NCBI RefSeq assembly: GCF_017599305.1
Contig: NZ_JAGFWR010000017.1
Location: forward strand, 62,001 to 126,000
Direction: 5' to 3'
DNA length: 64,000 nt
Origin: Micromonospora antibiotica
Lineage (GTDB): Bacteria; Actinomycetota; Actinomycetes; Mycobacteriales; Micromonosporaceae
In this document: positions 1 through 8,107 of the stretch, one piece after another
Layout: each line of letters begins with the position of its first letter
Position numbering within the stretch: the first letter of the stretch is position 1
Program-made: the position numbers and the translations under genes
Notes under the pieces: model-generated
The model's database searches: none
The model's input: only the letters and a program-made list of their open reading frames with translations
What the model was told of the DNA's origin: nothing

Positions 1-738
1 CCCGGATCGCATCCGGCCGTGCTCACCGAGCCCACCCGCAAGGCGGAGCTGATCGAGGCGCTCGGGGTCGACGTGCTCTGTGTGGTGCCGTTCACCGCCG
101 AGCTGTCCCGGCTGCCCGCCGAGGCGTTCGTGCACGACATCCTGGTCGAACACCTGCACGCCATGCTGGTCGTGGTGGGGGACAACTTCCGCTTCGGGCA
201 CCGGGCCGCCGGGAACGTGGCGCTGCTCGAACAGCTCGGCGGGACCTTCGGCTTCGGGGTGGAGAACGCCCCGCTGGTCACCGCCGACGGCACGGTCTTC
301 TCCTCGACGTACATCCGGGCCCGGATCGAGGCCGGGGACGTGGCGGCGGCGGCGGCCGTGCTCGGCCGGCCGCACCGGCTCGAAGGGGTCGTGGTGCTGG
401 GTGACCAGCGTGGCCGGGAGCTGGGCTTCCCCACCGCCAACCTGCTCTGCCCACCGCACACGGCGGTGCCCGCCGACGGGGTCTACGCCGGCTGGCTGGT
501 GCGCCGGGGGACCGAACGGCTGCCGGCGGCCATCTCGATCGGCACCAACCCGACGTTCGCCGGCCGGGAGCGCCGGGTCGAGGCGCACGTGCTGGACTTC
601 GCAGGCGACCTGTACGGCGAGCGGGTCGCCCTCGACTTCGCCGCCCACCTGCGCGGCCAGATCCGGTACGACGCGATCGAACCGCTGCTCGTGCAGATGG
701 CCGAGGACGTCGCGCGGACCCGGCTGGCGGTCGCCTGA
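1..738 (+). CDS. ribF: Bifunctional riboflavin kinase / FAD synthetase (3' part, truncated by window edge)
   Basis: RibF phosphorylates riboflavin to FMN and adenylates FMN to FAD in the cytosol. The frame is open from base 1, so the start and roughly the first 65 residues (including the N-terminal nucleotide-binding motif of the adenylyltransferase half) lie outside. What remains is the rest of the FAD synthetase domain (VVVGDNFRFGH, the TYIRARIEAGD region) followed by the C-terminal riboflavin kinase domain with its GFPTAN signature near base 425-445. It stops at 736-738. The neighbour rpsO lies 217 bases downstream, the same ribF-rpsO order known from many actinobacteria. The GTG at 19 is in frame but is not a plausible start because it would cut the first domain. 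Confidence 0.95.
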   Translation, partial: PGSHPAVLTEPTRKAELIEALGVDVLCVVPFTAELSRLPAEAFVHDILVEHLHAMLVVVGDNFRFGHRAAGNVALLEQLGGTFGFGVENAPLVTADGTVFSSTYIRARIEAGDVAAAAAVLGRPHRLEGVVVLGDQRGRELGFPTANLLCPPHTAVPADGVYAGWLVRRGTERLPAAISIGTNPTFAGRERRVEAHVLDFAGDLYGERVALDFAAHLRGQIRYDAIEPLLVQMAEDVARTRLAVA

Positions 739-955
739 CCCACCCGGCGGGCGGGGTGGGCGGGCCGCCGACGCCCGCCGCGTGGGCCTTGACCGGGCGC
801 TTCCCCGACGGGCTGGTAGTGTGGCGGTGACGTCGGATGACCGACGCGGGGCCTCGCGTGCCTGCACGACGCCGCGGGTGCGAGGTTCGTCCGTCCCGGT
901 CCGTTCGGACCCGAACGACGGACATCAGTTGTCAACCCACCGAAACAGGGAGAAC

Positions 956-1225
956 ATGGCGCTCGACCAGGAAGCCAAGGCCAAGATCCGCACGGAGTAC
1001 GCGACCGCCGAGGGCGACACCGGTTCGCCGGAGGTCCAGGTCGCGGTCCTCACCAAGCGGATCGCGGAGCTGACCGAGCACCTGAAGGTGCACAAGCACG
1101 ACCACCACAGCCGCCGGGGGCTGCTGCTGCTGGTCGGTCGGCGCCGTCGGCTGCTCAACTACGTCCAGAAGAAGGACATCGGTCGCTACCGGTCGCTGAT
1201 CGAGCGGCTCGGCCTGCGCCGATGA
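956..1225 (+). CDS. rpsO: 30S ribosomal protein S15
   Basis: 89 residues, the normal length for S15, which binds 16S rRNA in the small-subunit platform. The sequence shows the family hallmarks: TGSPEVQVAVLTKRI, the HKHDHHSRRGLL turn that contacts rRNA, and a basic C-terminus. The ATG at 956 follows an AGGGAGA ribosome-binding site at about 947-953, so longer in-frame upstream extensions are not used. The gene is monocistronic by appearance, since a strong stem-loop follows directly at 1231-1260 before pnp. In many bacteria S15 represses its own mRNA through a leader structure. The 217-base leader here was not resolved into such a fold by eye. Confidence 0.98.
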   Translation: MALDQEAKAKIRTEYATAEGDTGSPEVQVAVLTKRIAELTEHLKVHKHDHHSRRGLLLLVGRRRRLLNYVQKKDIGRYRSLIERLGLRR

Positions 1226-1230
1226 CGTGA

Positions 1231-1260
1231 CGGGGGAGTGGCCACCGGGCCGCTCCCCCG
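1231..1260 (+). terminator. Stem-loop terminator after rpsO
   Basis: A 13-bp stem (1231-1243 pairs with 1248-1260, one G-U) closes on an ACCG loop, six bases after the rpsO stop. There is no U-run, as usual for high-GC actinobacterial terminators. Partial read-through into pnp is possible. Confidence 0.75.
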
Positions 1261-1446
1261 CTCGGCACCACCAGAAGAAGAGGGCCGCGCGACCACCCGA
1301 GAGGGAGCCGGTCAGCGTACCGGTCTCCGGTAGTGGCCCCCGGGCATCCCGGCATCATGCCGGCCACCCGGGCGCTTCGATCGAAGACCGGCCGTCTGAG
1401 CAGCTCCGGTGTCGTGCGCCCACGACGCGAAGGAGTACCGCCGCAC

Positions 1447-3831
1447 ATGACCGAGACCAACCTCGGCACCGAATCCCGCACCGCTGTGATCGACAACGGG
1501 TCCTTCGGTACCCGCGAGATCACTTTCTCCACCGGTCGGCTTGCCCGCCAGGCCGCCGGTTCCGTCATCGCCCAGCTGGGCGAGACGGTCGTCCTCTCCG
1601 CCACCACCGCCGGTAAGCACCCGAAGGAGCAGTTCGACTTCTTCCCGCTGACCGTCGACGTCGAGGAGCGGATGTACGCCGCGGGCCGCATCCCCGGCTC
1701 GTTCTTCCGCCGTGAGGGTCGGCCCAGCGAGGACGCGATCCTCACCTGCCGGCTGATCGACCGGCCGCTGCGCCCGTCGTTCGTCAAGGGCCTGCGCAAC
1801 GAGGTCCAGGTCGTCGAGACCGTCCTCGCGCTCGACCCGCAGCACCCGTACGACGTGGTGGCCATCAACGCGGCCTCGATGTCGACGAAGCTGTCCGGCC
1901 TGCCGTTCTCCGGCCCGATCGGGGCGACCCGGGTCGCGCACGTCGACGGCCAGTGGGTGGCCTTCCCGACCCTGGAGGAGCTGGCCCGCGCCACGTTCGA
2001 CATGGTGGTGGCCGGCCGCACGCTCGACGACGGCGACGTCGCGATCATGATGGTCGAGGCCGAGGCGACGCCGAACGCCGTCGCCCTCATCGCGGGCGGC
2101 GCGACCGCCCCGACCGAGGAGATCGTCGCCAGCGGCCTGGAGGCCGCCAAGCCGGCGATCCGCGAGCTGTGCCGGGCGCAGAGCGAGCTGGCCGAGGTCG
2201 CCGCCAAGCCGGTCACCGAGTTCCCCGTCTTCCTGGACTACCAGGACGACATCTACCAGGCGGTGGCCGAGCTGGTCCGCGCCGAGGTGGCCGAGGCGCT
2301 CCAGATCGCCGGCAAGGCCGACCGCGAGGAGGCCCTGGACCGGATCAAGGCCAAGGTCGCCGAGGAGCTGGGCAGCCGGTTCGAGGGCCGGGAGAAGGAG
2401 CTGTCCGCGGCGTTCCGGTCGCTGACCAAGTCCGAGGTCCGCAACCGGGTGCTGCGCGAGCAGGTCCGCATCGACGGCCGGGGTCCGCGTGACATCCGGG
2501 CGCTCACCGCCGAGGTCGGCGTGCTGCCCCGGGTGCACGGCTCCGCGCTGTTCGAGCGGGGCGAGACCCAGATCCTCGGGGTCACCACGCTGAACATGCT
2601 GCGCATGGAGCAGATGGTGGACACCCTCTCCCCGGAGAACCGCAAGCGTTACATGCACAACTACAACTTCCCGCCGTACTCGACCGGGGAGACCGGCCGG
2701 GTCGGCTCGCCGAAGCGGCGGGAGATCGGCCACGGCGCGCTGGCCGAGCGGGCCCTGCTGCCGGTGCTGCCGTCGCGCGAGGAGTTCCCGTACGCGATCC
2801 GGCAGGTGTCCGAGGCGCTCGGCTCCAACGGCTCGACGTCGATGGGTTCGGTCTGCGCCTCGACGTTGGCGCTGCTGTCGGCCGGTGTGCCGCTCAAGGC
2901 GCCGGTGGCCGGCATCGCGATGGGCCTCATCTCCGACGAGGTGGACGGCAAGACCCAGTACGTGACGCTGACCGACATCCTCGGTGCCGAGGACGCGTTC
3001 GGTGACATGGACTTCAAGGTCGCCGGCACGCCGGAGTTCGTCACCGCGCTCCAGCTCGACACCAAGCTCAACGGCATCCCGTCGGACGTGCTCGCCGCCG
3101 CGCTCCAGCAGGCGAACGAGGCCCGGCAGACCATCCTCGGCGTGATGCAGGCGGCGATCGAGGCCCCGGCCGAGATGTCGGACTACGCGCCGCGGGTCAC
3201 CACCGTCAAGATCCCGGTGGACAAGATCGGCATGGTGATCGGCCCGAAGGGGCAGACTATCAACGCCATCCAGGACGAGACCGGCGCCGAGATCTCCATC
3301 GAGGACGACGGCACGATCTACGTCGGCGCGACCAACGGCCCGTCGGCGCAGGCCGCCGTGGACCGGATCAACGGGATCGCGAACCCGACCCTGCCCAAGG
3401 CCGGCGAGCGGTTCCTCGGCACGGTGGTCAAGACCGCCGCGTTCGGCGCGTTCATCTCGCTGCTGCCCGGCCGCGACGGCCTGCTGCACATCTCCAAGGT
3501 GGGCGACGGCAAGCGGGTCGAGCGGGTCGAGGACTTCCTCAACGTCGGCGACAAGGTCGAGGTGGAGATCGCGGACATCGACGCCCGCGGCAAGATCTAC
3601 CTGGACAAGGTCCGGCCGGAGGGCGCCGAGACGCCGGCCGCCGGTGAGGCCGGCGAGGCCGCCGGTGGCGACCGGCCGGCCGGTCGGGGCGGTGACCGGG
3701 GTCCGCGTGACCGTGGTGACCGTGGTGGCGACCGGGGCGGTCGTGCCCCGGAGCGTGGCGAGCGCGGCCCGGGTGGCGGCGAGGGTGGCGACGGCGGCGA
3801 GCGTCCGCGTCGGCGTACCCGGCACAGCTGA
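1447..3831 (+). CDS. pnp: Polyribonucleotide nucleotidyltransferase (PNPase)
   Basis: A 794-residue phosphorolytic 3'-5' exoribonuclease (GpsI type in actinobacteria), which degrades RNA with phosphate and can add tails. It has two RNase PH-like domains separated by the alpha-helical region, then a KH domain (GMVIGPKGQTINAIQ, about residue 594) and an S1 domain (about residues 656-723, GAFISLLPGRDGLLHISKV). The C-terminus is an arginine/glycine-rich tail of GDRGG-type repeats, which is likely a disordered RNA-binding extension. The ATG at 1447 is chosen because GAAGGAG lies at 1429-1435. An upstream in-frame ATG at 1333 lacks such a site and adds non-homologous sequence. It is followed by a strong terminator. 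Confidence 0.97.
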   Translation: MTETNLGTESRTAVIDNGSFGTREITFSTGRLARQAAGSVIAQLGETVVLSATTAGKHPKEQFDFFPLTVDVEERMYAAGRIPGSFFRREGRPSEDAILTCRLIDRPLRPSFVKGLRNEVQVVETVLALDPQHPYDVVAINAASMSTKLSGLPFSGPIGATRVAHVDGQWVAFPTLEELARATFDMVVAGRTLDDGDVAIMMVEAEATPNAVALIAGGATAPTEEIVASGLEAAKPAIRELCRAQSELAEVAAKPVTEFPVFLDYQDDIYQAVAELVRAEVAEALQIAGKADREEALDRIKAKVAEELGSRFEGREKELSAAFRSLTKSEVRNRVLREQVRIDGRGPRDIRALTAEVGVLPRVHGSALFERGETQILGVTTLNMLRMEQMVDTLSPENRKRYMHNYNFPPYSTGETGRVGSPKRREIGHGALAERALLPVLPSREEFPYAIRQVSEALGSNGSTSMGSVCASTLALLSAGVPLKAPVAGIAMGLISDEVDGKTQYVTLTDILGAEDAFGDMDFKVAGTPEFVTALQLDTKLNGIPSDVLAAALQQANEARQTILGVMQAAIEAPAEMSDYAPRVTTVKIPVDKIGMVIGPKGQTINAIQDETGAEISIEDDGTIYVGATNGPSAQAAVDRINGIANPTLPKAGERFLGTVVKTAAFGAFISLLPGRDGLLHISKVGDGKRVERVEDFLNVGDKVEVEIADIDARGKIYLDKVRPEGAETPAAGEAGEAAGGDRPAGRGGDRGPRDRGDRGGDRGGRAPERGERGPGGGEGGDGGERPRRRTRHS

Positions 3832-3837
3832 GCAGTG

Positions 3838-3876
3838 ACCGGCCGGGTGACGACGCGATGTCGTCACCCGGCCGGT
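3838..3876 (+). terminator. Perfect 17-bp stem-loop terminator after pnp
   Basis: Arms 3838-3854 and 3860-3876 are perfectly complementary around the 5-base loop GCGAT, seven bases after the pnp stop. It separates pnp from the downstream peptidase gene. Confidence 0.85.
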
Positions 3877-3917
3877 GTGTCTCCCTCCACCCCTCGTCGC
3901 ACGGAGAGCAGGTTTGC

Positions 3918-5324
3918 GTGAGCCGTTCGCCGTTCCCCCCGGCTCGACGGCCGGTGGCCCCACCCGACGTCCGCCGGCACGCCACCACCGGCCAGCCCGG
4001 CCGCGCCGGTACGGCGTCCCGGGCGGTCACCCGCACGATCAGTGACGACCCGTTGGGCGGCACGGTGCGGCGGACCGTCCTACCGAGCGGGCTGCGGGTG
4101 CTCACCGAGGCGATCCCGACGATGCGCAGCGTCTCGTTCGGCATCTGGGTCACCGTCGGTTCGCGGGACGAGACCGGTCCACAGGCCGGCGCGGCGCACT
4201 TCCTGGAGCACCTGCTGTTCAAGGGCACCCACAAGCGCACCGCCCTGGAGATCTCCTCCGAGATCGAGGCGGTGGGTGGCGAGACCAACGCCTTCACCAC
4301 CAAGGAATACACCTGCTACTACGCGCGGGTCCTCGACGAGGACCTGCCGCTGGCCATCGACGTGATGTGCGACGCGGTCGCCGACTCGCTGCTGGAACCG
4401 GCCGACGTGGAGACCGAACGCGGGGTCATCCTCGAAGAGATCGCCATGCACGACGACGAGCCCGGCGACGAGGTGCACGACCTGTTCGCCCGCGCCGTCT
4501 ACGGCGACCACCCCCTCGGCCGGTTGATCTCCGGCACCGAGGAGACGGTCACCCCGATGACCCGCAGGCAGATCCAGAGCTTCTACCGCCGCCGCTACAC
4601 CGCGCCGCAGATCGTGATCGCCGCCGCCGGCAACCTCGACCACGCCGCCGTGGTCCGGCTGGTCCGCCAGGCGCTGCACGGCACCCCGCTGGACACCGAC
4701 CCGGCCGAGCCGGGCACCCCCCGGCCGACCACCCCGACGGTACGCACGAAGCCGGCCGCCGTCCTGGTCGAGCCGAAGGAGACCGAGCAGGCGCACGTCA
4801 TCCTCGGCTGCCCCGGCATCGACCGGGTCGACGAGCGGCGGTTCGCCCTCGGGGTGCTCAACAACGTCCTCGGCGGCGGGATGTCCAGCCGGCTGTTCCA
4901 GGAGATCCGCGAACGGCGTGGCCTGGCCTACTCGGTCTACTCCTACGCCAGCCAGTACGCCGACAGCGGCCTGTTCGCCGTCTACGCCGGCTGCGCGCCG
5001 GGCAAGGTCGACGAGGTGCTCCAGTTGACCCGCGCCGAGCTGGCCCGGGTGGCCGCCGACGGGCTCACCGAGGCGGAGGTGGCCCGGGGCAAGGGGATGA
5101 GCAAGGGCTCGTTCGTGCTGGGCCTGGAGGACACCGGTTCCCGGATGAGCCGGCTGGCCAAGGGCGAGCTGCTCTACGGCGACCTGATGCCGGTGGACGA
5201 GCTGCTGGCCCGGGTCGACGCGGTGACCGTGGCCGACGTGAACACCCTGGCCGCCGAGCTGCTGAGCCGGCCGATGTCGCTGGCCGTGGTCGGCCCGTTC
5301 GGGGAGCACGACTTCGCCGGCTGA
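3918..5324 (+). CDS. Zinc-dependent M16 family peptidase (PepR/processing-protease-like)
   Basis: 468 residues. The inverted zinc motif HxxEH is present as HFLEH (H94, E97, H98), followed by the third ligand region VILEEI, so the enzyme should be active as a metallopeptidase. The C-terminal M16 half contains the conserved RGLAYSVYSY segment. The family is related to mitochondrial processing peptidase, and its actinobacterial substrates are poorly known. The GTG at 3918 is preferred because GGAG at 3903-3906 precedes it. The in-frame ATG at 3858 sits inside the terminator of pnp. The pnp-M16 peptidase-dapB order is conserved in actinobacteria, including the mycobacterial pepR locus. Confidence 0.92.
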   Translation: MSRSPFPPARRPVAPPDVRRHATTGQPGRAGTASRAVTRTISDDPLGGTVRRTVLPSGLRVLTEAIPTMRSVSFGIWVTVGSRDETGPQAGAAHFLEHLLFKGTHKRTALEISSEIEAVGGETNAFTTKEYTCYYARVLDEDLPLAIDVMCDAVADSLLEPADVETERGVILEEIAMHDDEPGDEVHDLFARAVYGDHPLGRLISGTEETVTPMTRRQIQSFYRRRYTAPQIVIAAAGNLDHAAVVRLVRQALHGTPLDTDPAEPGTPRPTTPTVRTKPAAVLVEPKETEQAHVILGCPGIDRVDERRFALGVLNNVLGGGMSSRLFQEIRERRGLAYSVYSYASQYADSGLFAVYAGCAPGKVDEVLQLTRAELARVAADGLTEAEVARGKGMSKGSFVLGLEDTGSRMSRLAKGELLYGDLMPVDELLARVDAVTVADVNTLAAELLSRPMSLAVVGPFGEHDFAG

Positions 5325-5494
5325 GCCCGCCGCACGGTCGGTGGTGCCGTTCCCGGCCGCGCACTGCCGTCCCGGCGTCGGCCCGACCGGCCGGCGTCCC
5401 GGTGGGCGTCGGCTCGCGGTCGGATCCGGAGTCCGGGCCGGGACCGGCCGGTGGGACGGTGGTGGTCCGACGGTGGCCCACGTCCCGATTGGGA

Positions 5495-5500
5495 TAAGTT
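5495..5500 (+). promoter_or_regulatory. Probable -10 element (TAAGTT) of dapB
   Basis: TAAGTT ends seven bases before the GTG start of dapB and no ribosome-binding site lies between, which is the geometry of a leaderless transcript. No clear -35 was seen. Confidence 0.45.
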
Positions 5501-5507
5501 GTGCCGC

Positions 5508-6275
5508 GTGACTGACGAGCAGGAGCAGGGCCGCGACGGGTCGATCCGGGTCGGTGTGCTGGGTGCCCGGGGCCGGATGGGCGCCGAGGTGTGCCGGGCG
5601 GTCGACGGGGCCGACGACCTGACGCTGGTGGCGGCGGTCGACCAGGGCGACGAGTTGGCCGGGGCCGAGGCCGCCGAGGTGGTCGTCGACTTCACCACCC
5701 CGGACGTGGTCATGGACAACCTGCGCTGGTGCGTCGACCGGGGTGTGCACGCGGTGGTCGGCACCACCGGCTTCACCCGGGCGCGGCTGGAGCAGGTGCG
5801 CGGCTGGCTGGCCGACCGGCCCGACGTCGGGGTGGTGATCGCCCCCAACTTCGGCATCGGCGCGGTCCTGATGATGCAGTTCGCCGCCCGCGCGGCCCGG
5901 CACTTCGAGTCCGTGGAGATCATCGAGCAGCACCATCCGCGCAAGCTCGACGCGCCGAGCGGCACCGCCACCCACACCGCCCGGCTGGTCGCGCAGGCCC
6001 GCGCCGAGGCCGGTCTCGGCCCGATGCCGGACGCCACCAAGGATGAGGTGCCGGGGGCGCGGGGCGCCGACATCGACGGGGTACGCGTGCACGCGGTCCG
6101 CGCCACCGGCCTGCTCGCCCACCAGGAGGTGCTGTTCGGCACCCTTGGCGAGACGCTGACCATCCGGCACGACTCGTACGACCGGGTGTCGTTCATGCCC
6201 GGGGTGCTGCTGGCCGTGCGGGCGGTCCGGCAGCGGCCGGGGCTGACCGTCGGCCTGGACGCCCTGCTCGACTAG
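5508..6275 (+). CDS. dapB: 4-hydroxy-tetrahydrodipicolinate reductase
   Basis: 255 residues. It reduces the dapA product in the lysine/diaminopimelate pathway with NAD(P)H. The N-terminal dinucleotide motif GARGRMG follows a short tail. The catalytic/substrate segment EQHHPRKLDAPSGTA contains the conserved His-His-x-x-Lys, and GFTRARLEQ and the C-terminal TIRHDSYDR are also typical. The start GTG at 5508 fits the homologous length. A longer frame begins at 5451 but adds unrelated residues. There is no Shine-Dalgarno sequence, and a -10-like TAAGTT seven bases upstream suggests a leaderless mRNA. dapA lies 6.7 kb downstream on the same strand rather than adjacent. Confidence 0.95.
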   Translation: MTDEQEQGRDGSIRVGVLGARGRMGAEVCRAVDGADDLTLVAAVDQGDELAGAEAAEVVVDFTTPDVVMDNLRWCVDRGVHAVVGTTGFTRARLEQVRGWLADRPDVGVVIAPNFGIGAVLMMQFAARAARHFESVEIIEQHHPRKLDAPSGTATHTARLVAQARAEAGLGPMPDATKDEVPGARGADIDGVRVHAVRATGLLAHQEVLFGTLGETLTIRHDSYDRVSFMPGVLLAVRAVRQRPGLTVGLDALLD

Positions 6276-6461
6276 CCTCACCTCACTCACTGCCCTGCCC
6301 AGCTCAGCCGCGCGCCGCGTAGCTCAGCCCGCGTCTCGGCCGGCGTGTCCGGGCCTGACGTGGCGCGGCGGGGCACGCCGGGTGGGGACACGGACCGCGG
6401 GCGGAGCCGGGTGCCGTGGGTGGTGTCGGCCAATTCGTTTGGTGGTGCGCCGGGCCGGCCC

Positions 6462-6467
6462 TAGGCT
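6462..6467 (+). promoter_or_regulatory. Probable -10 (TAGGCT) of the 6474 acetyltransferase gene
   Basis: TAGGCT lies six bases before the GTG start. A possible -35, TTGGTG at 6439-6444, is 17 bases upstream. The arrangement predicts a leaderless transcript. Confidence 0.55.
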
Positions 6468-6473
6468 GCCCCG

Positions 6474-6944
6474 GTGCTGGATTCCGGATTCACCGATCGG
6501 ACCGGGCGGCGGGTCACCCTGCGCCCGGTGGACGACGACAACTGGCGGGCGGTGGCCGACCTGGCCCCCCGTGACGACCAACGCGACTGGGTGCCGGCGC
6601 TGGCGGCCCGGTACCTGCTGCTGACCATGCGTTCCGACGTCTGGACGTCGTTGGCCGTGTACGCCGACGACGCCGTGGCCGGTCACGTCATGTGGGGCGT
6701 GGACGACGACGGGTCGCGGTGGATCGGTGGGATGGTGGTCGACGCCGCCGAGCAGGGCCGGGGGGTGGGCCGGGCCGCCGTGCGCACCCTCGCCGACTGG
6801 CTGGCCGGGCCGGACGCCACCCACCCCGTCCGGTTGTCGTACCACCCGGACAACACGGCTGCCGCCAGGCTCTACACCTCGCTGGGTTTCGCCCCCACCG
6901 GCGTGATGGAGGACGACGAACTGGTCGCCGAGCTGAGCCGCTGA
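6474..6944 (+). CDS. GNAT family N-acetyltransferase
   Basis: 156 residues with the GNAT fold: an N-terminal VTLRPVDDDNW strand-helix, the acetyl-CoA pyrophosphate-binding motif A as EQGRGVGRAA, and motif B as NTAAARLYTSLGF. It should transfer an acetyl group from acetyl-CoA to an amine, but the substrate cannot be told from sequence. The GTG start at 6474 is six bases after a TAGGCT hexamer, consistent with leaderless translation. The gene converges on the VOC gene, with only 11 bases between their stop codons and no room for a separate terminator. Confidence 0.85.
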   Translation: MLDSGFTDRTGRRVTLRPVDDDNWRAVADLAPRDDQRDWVPALAARYLLLTMRSDVWTSLAVYADDAVAGHVMWGVDDDGSRWIGGMVVDAAEQGRGVGRAAVRTLADWLAGPDATHPVRLSYHPDNTAAARLYTSLGFAPTGVMEDDELVAELSR

Positions 6945-6955
6945 CCCCGGCGGCG

Positions 6956-7336
6956 TCACTCCTGCTCGATCACCGACAGGATGTTGCCGGCCGGGTCGGT
7001 GAACCAGGCGATCGTCGGCCCGTTGTCCCGCATGATCCCGCGGTCGTCCTGCGGCAACCCCGGGTAGCGCGCGAACCGCACCCCCCGGGCGGTCAGCTCG
7101 TCGACCGCCCGGTCGACGTCGGCCACCGGGAAGTTGAGCACCGTGAACGTCGCCGGCACGTGGTTGGCCTTGGGATATACCACCACGTCCCGGTCCCCGG
7201 CCAGGTGCAGCATCAGCAGCCCACCGGGGCCGCCGAGCTGCGACACCCGCAGGTCGAGGTTGCCGGCGTAGAACTCCCGGGCCCGGTCGGTGTCGTCGGC
7301 CGAGAACCCGCTGAACGCCTTCGTGTCCCGGAACAT
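6956..7336 (-). CDS. VOC (glyoxalase/bleomycin-resistance) superfamily protein
   Basis: 126 residues forming one glyoxalase-like domain of paired beta-alpha-beta-beta-beta units. The second half has WFTDPAGNILSVIEQ, the usual last strand with the metal-ligand glutamate position. Members act as dioxygenases, isomerases or drug-binding proteins, and the substrate is unknown. The ATG at 7336 is chosen over the frame start at 7363 because GGGAGAC lies just upstream on the minus strand. It is transcribed in the same direction as the acetyltransferase at 7466-8071, from which it is separated by a triple 28-bp hairpin repeat. Confidence 0.8.
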   Translation of the reverse strand: MFRDTKAFSGFSADDTDRAREFYAGNLDLRVSQLGGPGGLLMLHLAGDRDVVVYPKANHVPATFTVLNFPVADVDRAVDELTARGVRFARYPGLPQDDRGIMRDNGPTIAWFTDPAGNILSVIEQE

Positions 7337-7382
7337 GCCCGTCTCCCTCACCGTCGGTGGCACCCCGCCGCCTCCGGTCTAC

Positions 7383-7467
7383 CAGGGCGGGCCGACAGTT
7401 TCGGCCGGTTCAGGGCGGGCCGACAGTTTCGGCCGGGTCGGGGCGGGCCGACAGTTTCGGCCGGTTC
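7383..7467. repeat. Three tandem 28-bp hairpin repeats
   Basis: Three 28-bp copies (7383-7410, 7411-7438, 7439-7466) with one or two differences, then the start of a fourth. Each copy contains a perfect 6-bp stem (GGCCGA / TCGGCC) around CAGTT. The array fills the gap between two minus-strand genes, and its right edge supplies the stop codon of the upstream acetyltransferase. It may act as a terminator or mRNA 3'-end stabiliser. Confidence 0.85.
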
Positions 7468-8071
7468 AGGGCGTGTCGGTCGGCTCCGGCGCGGGTGTGT
7501 CGTCCGGTTCGGTGGGGACCGCGACGTGCAGCCGTACCTGGGGGACGAGCATGTCGTCGACGTCCAGCGCGCGGGCGGCGCCGTCCGGCTCCCACCCGGT
7601 GCTGGTGAGGAACTTACGGGTCGCCTCGTCGCCGTCGAACGCCCAGGCCACCGCGTGGGTGAACCCGTCGGCCCGCCAGCCGTCCACGGCGGCGGAGAGC
7701 AGCCTGCTGCCGTGCCCACGCCGCCCCCAGCGCGGCTCGACCAGCAGGTCGGTCACCGCGACCACCCCGGCGCCCAGCGCCGTGGCCGGCTCGCCCGGGG
7801 CGAGCGCTTCGGCGTCCGCCGGCCCGGAAGCCGCGAACCCCACCAGATAGGATTGCTCGGCCTGTTCCACGGCGACGAGCACCCGGTGCGCGGCCGAGGG
7901 CGGCTCCTGCACCGCCGCGCTCCACCGCCGGGCGAGCCACGCCTCGTCCAGGTTGTCGAGCACGTGCCGGGGCAGCAGCCGACGGTACGCGACCCGCCAG
8001 GTCGCGAGCTGCACACGGGCGATCTCGGCGGCGTCCTCCGGACGCGCCGGGCGGACGAACCCCAGAGCCAT
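7466..8071 (-). CDS. GNAT family N-acetyltransferase
   Basis: 201 residues. The GNAT core is clear: PARPEDAAEIARVQLATWR at the N-terminus, the acetyl-CoA motif RWGRRGHGSRLL, and the late FLTSTGW strand. A non-conserved acidic and proline/threonine-rich tail ends in PEPTDTP, with the stop codon inside the repeat array at 7383-7467. The ATG at 8071 is preferred over a very long upstream frame that is only the antisense shadow of the 8108 gene. A TAGGCT hexamer eight bases upstream (8080-8085, minus strand) suggests leaderless or near-leaderless expression, divergent from the glycosyltransferase gene. Confidence 0.82.
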   Translation of the reverse strand: MALGFVRPARPEDAAEIARVQLATWRVAYRRLLPRHVLDNLDEAWLARRWSAAVQEPPSAAHRVLVAVEQAEQSYLVGFAASGPADAEALAPGEPATALGAGVVAVTDLLVEPRWGRRGHGSRLLSAAVDGWRADGFTHAVAWAFDGDEATRKFLTSTGWEPDGAARALDVDDMLVPQVRLHVAVPTEPDDTPAPEPTDTP

Positions 8072-8079
8072 GGCACGAA

Positions 8080-8085
8080 AGCCTA
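8080..8085 (-). promoter_or_regulatory. Probable -10 (TAGGCT) of the 8071 acetyltransferase gene
   Basis: On the minus strand TAGGCT stands eight bases before the ATG, within the 36-base divergent gap to the glycosyltransferase gene. Confidence 0.4.
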
Positions 8086-8107
8086 GGCCACAGCGAGGGA
8101 GACGACG

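Noticed and set aside
1312..3963. Long minus-strand open frame opposite pnp
   Set aside because: Shadow of the pnp codon pattern. It has no start with a ribosome-binding site and no recognisable protein features. pnp is certain on the other strand.
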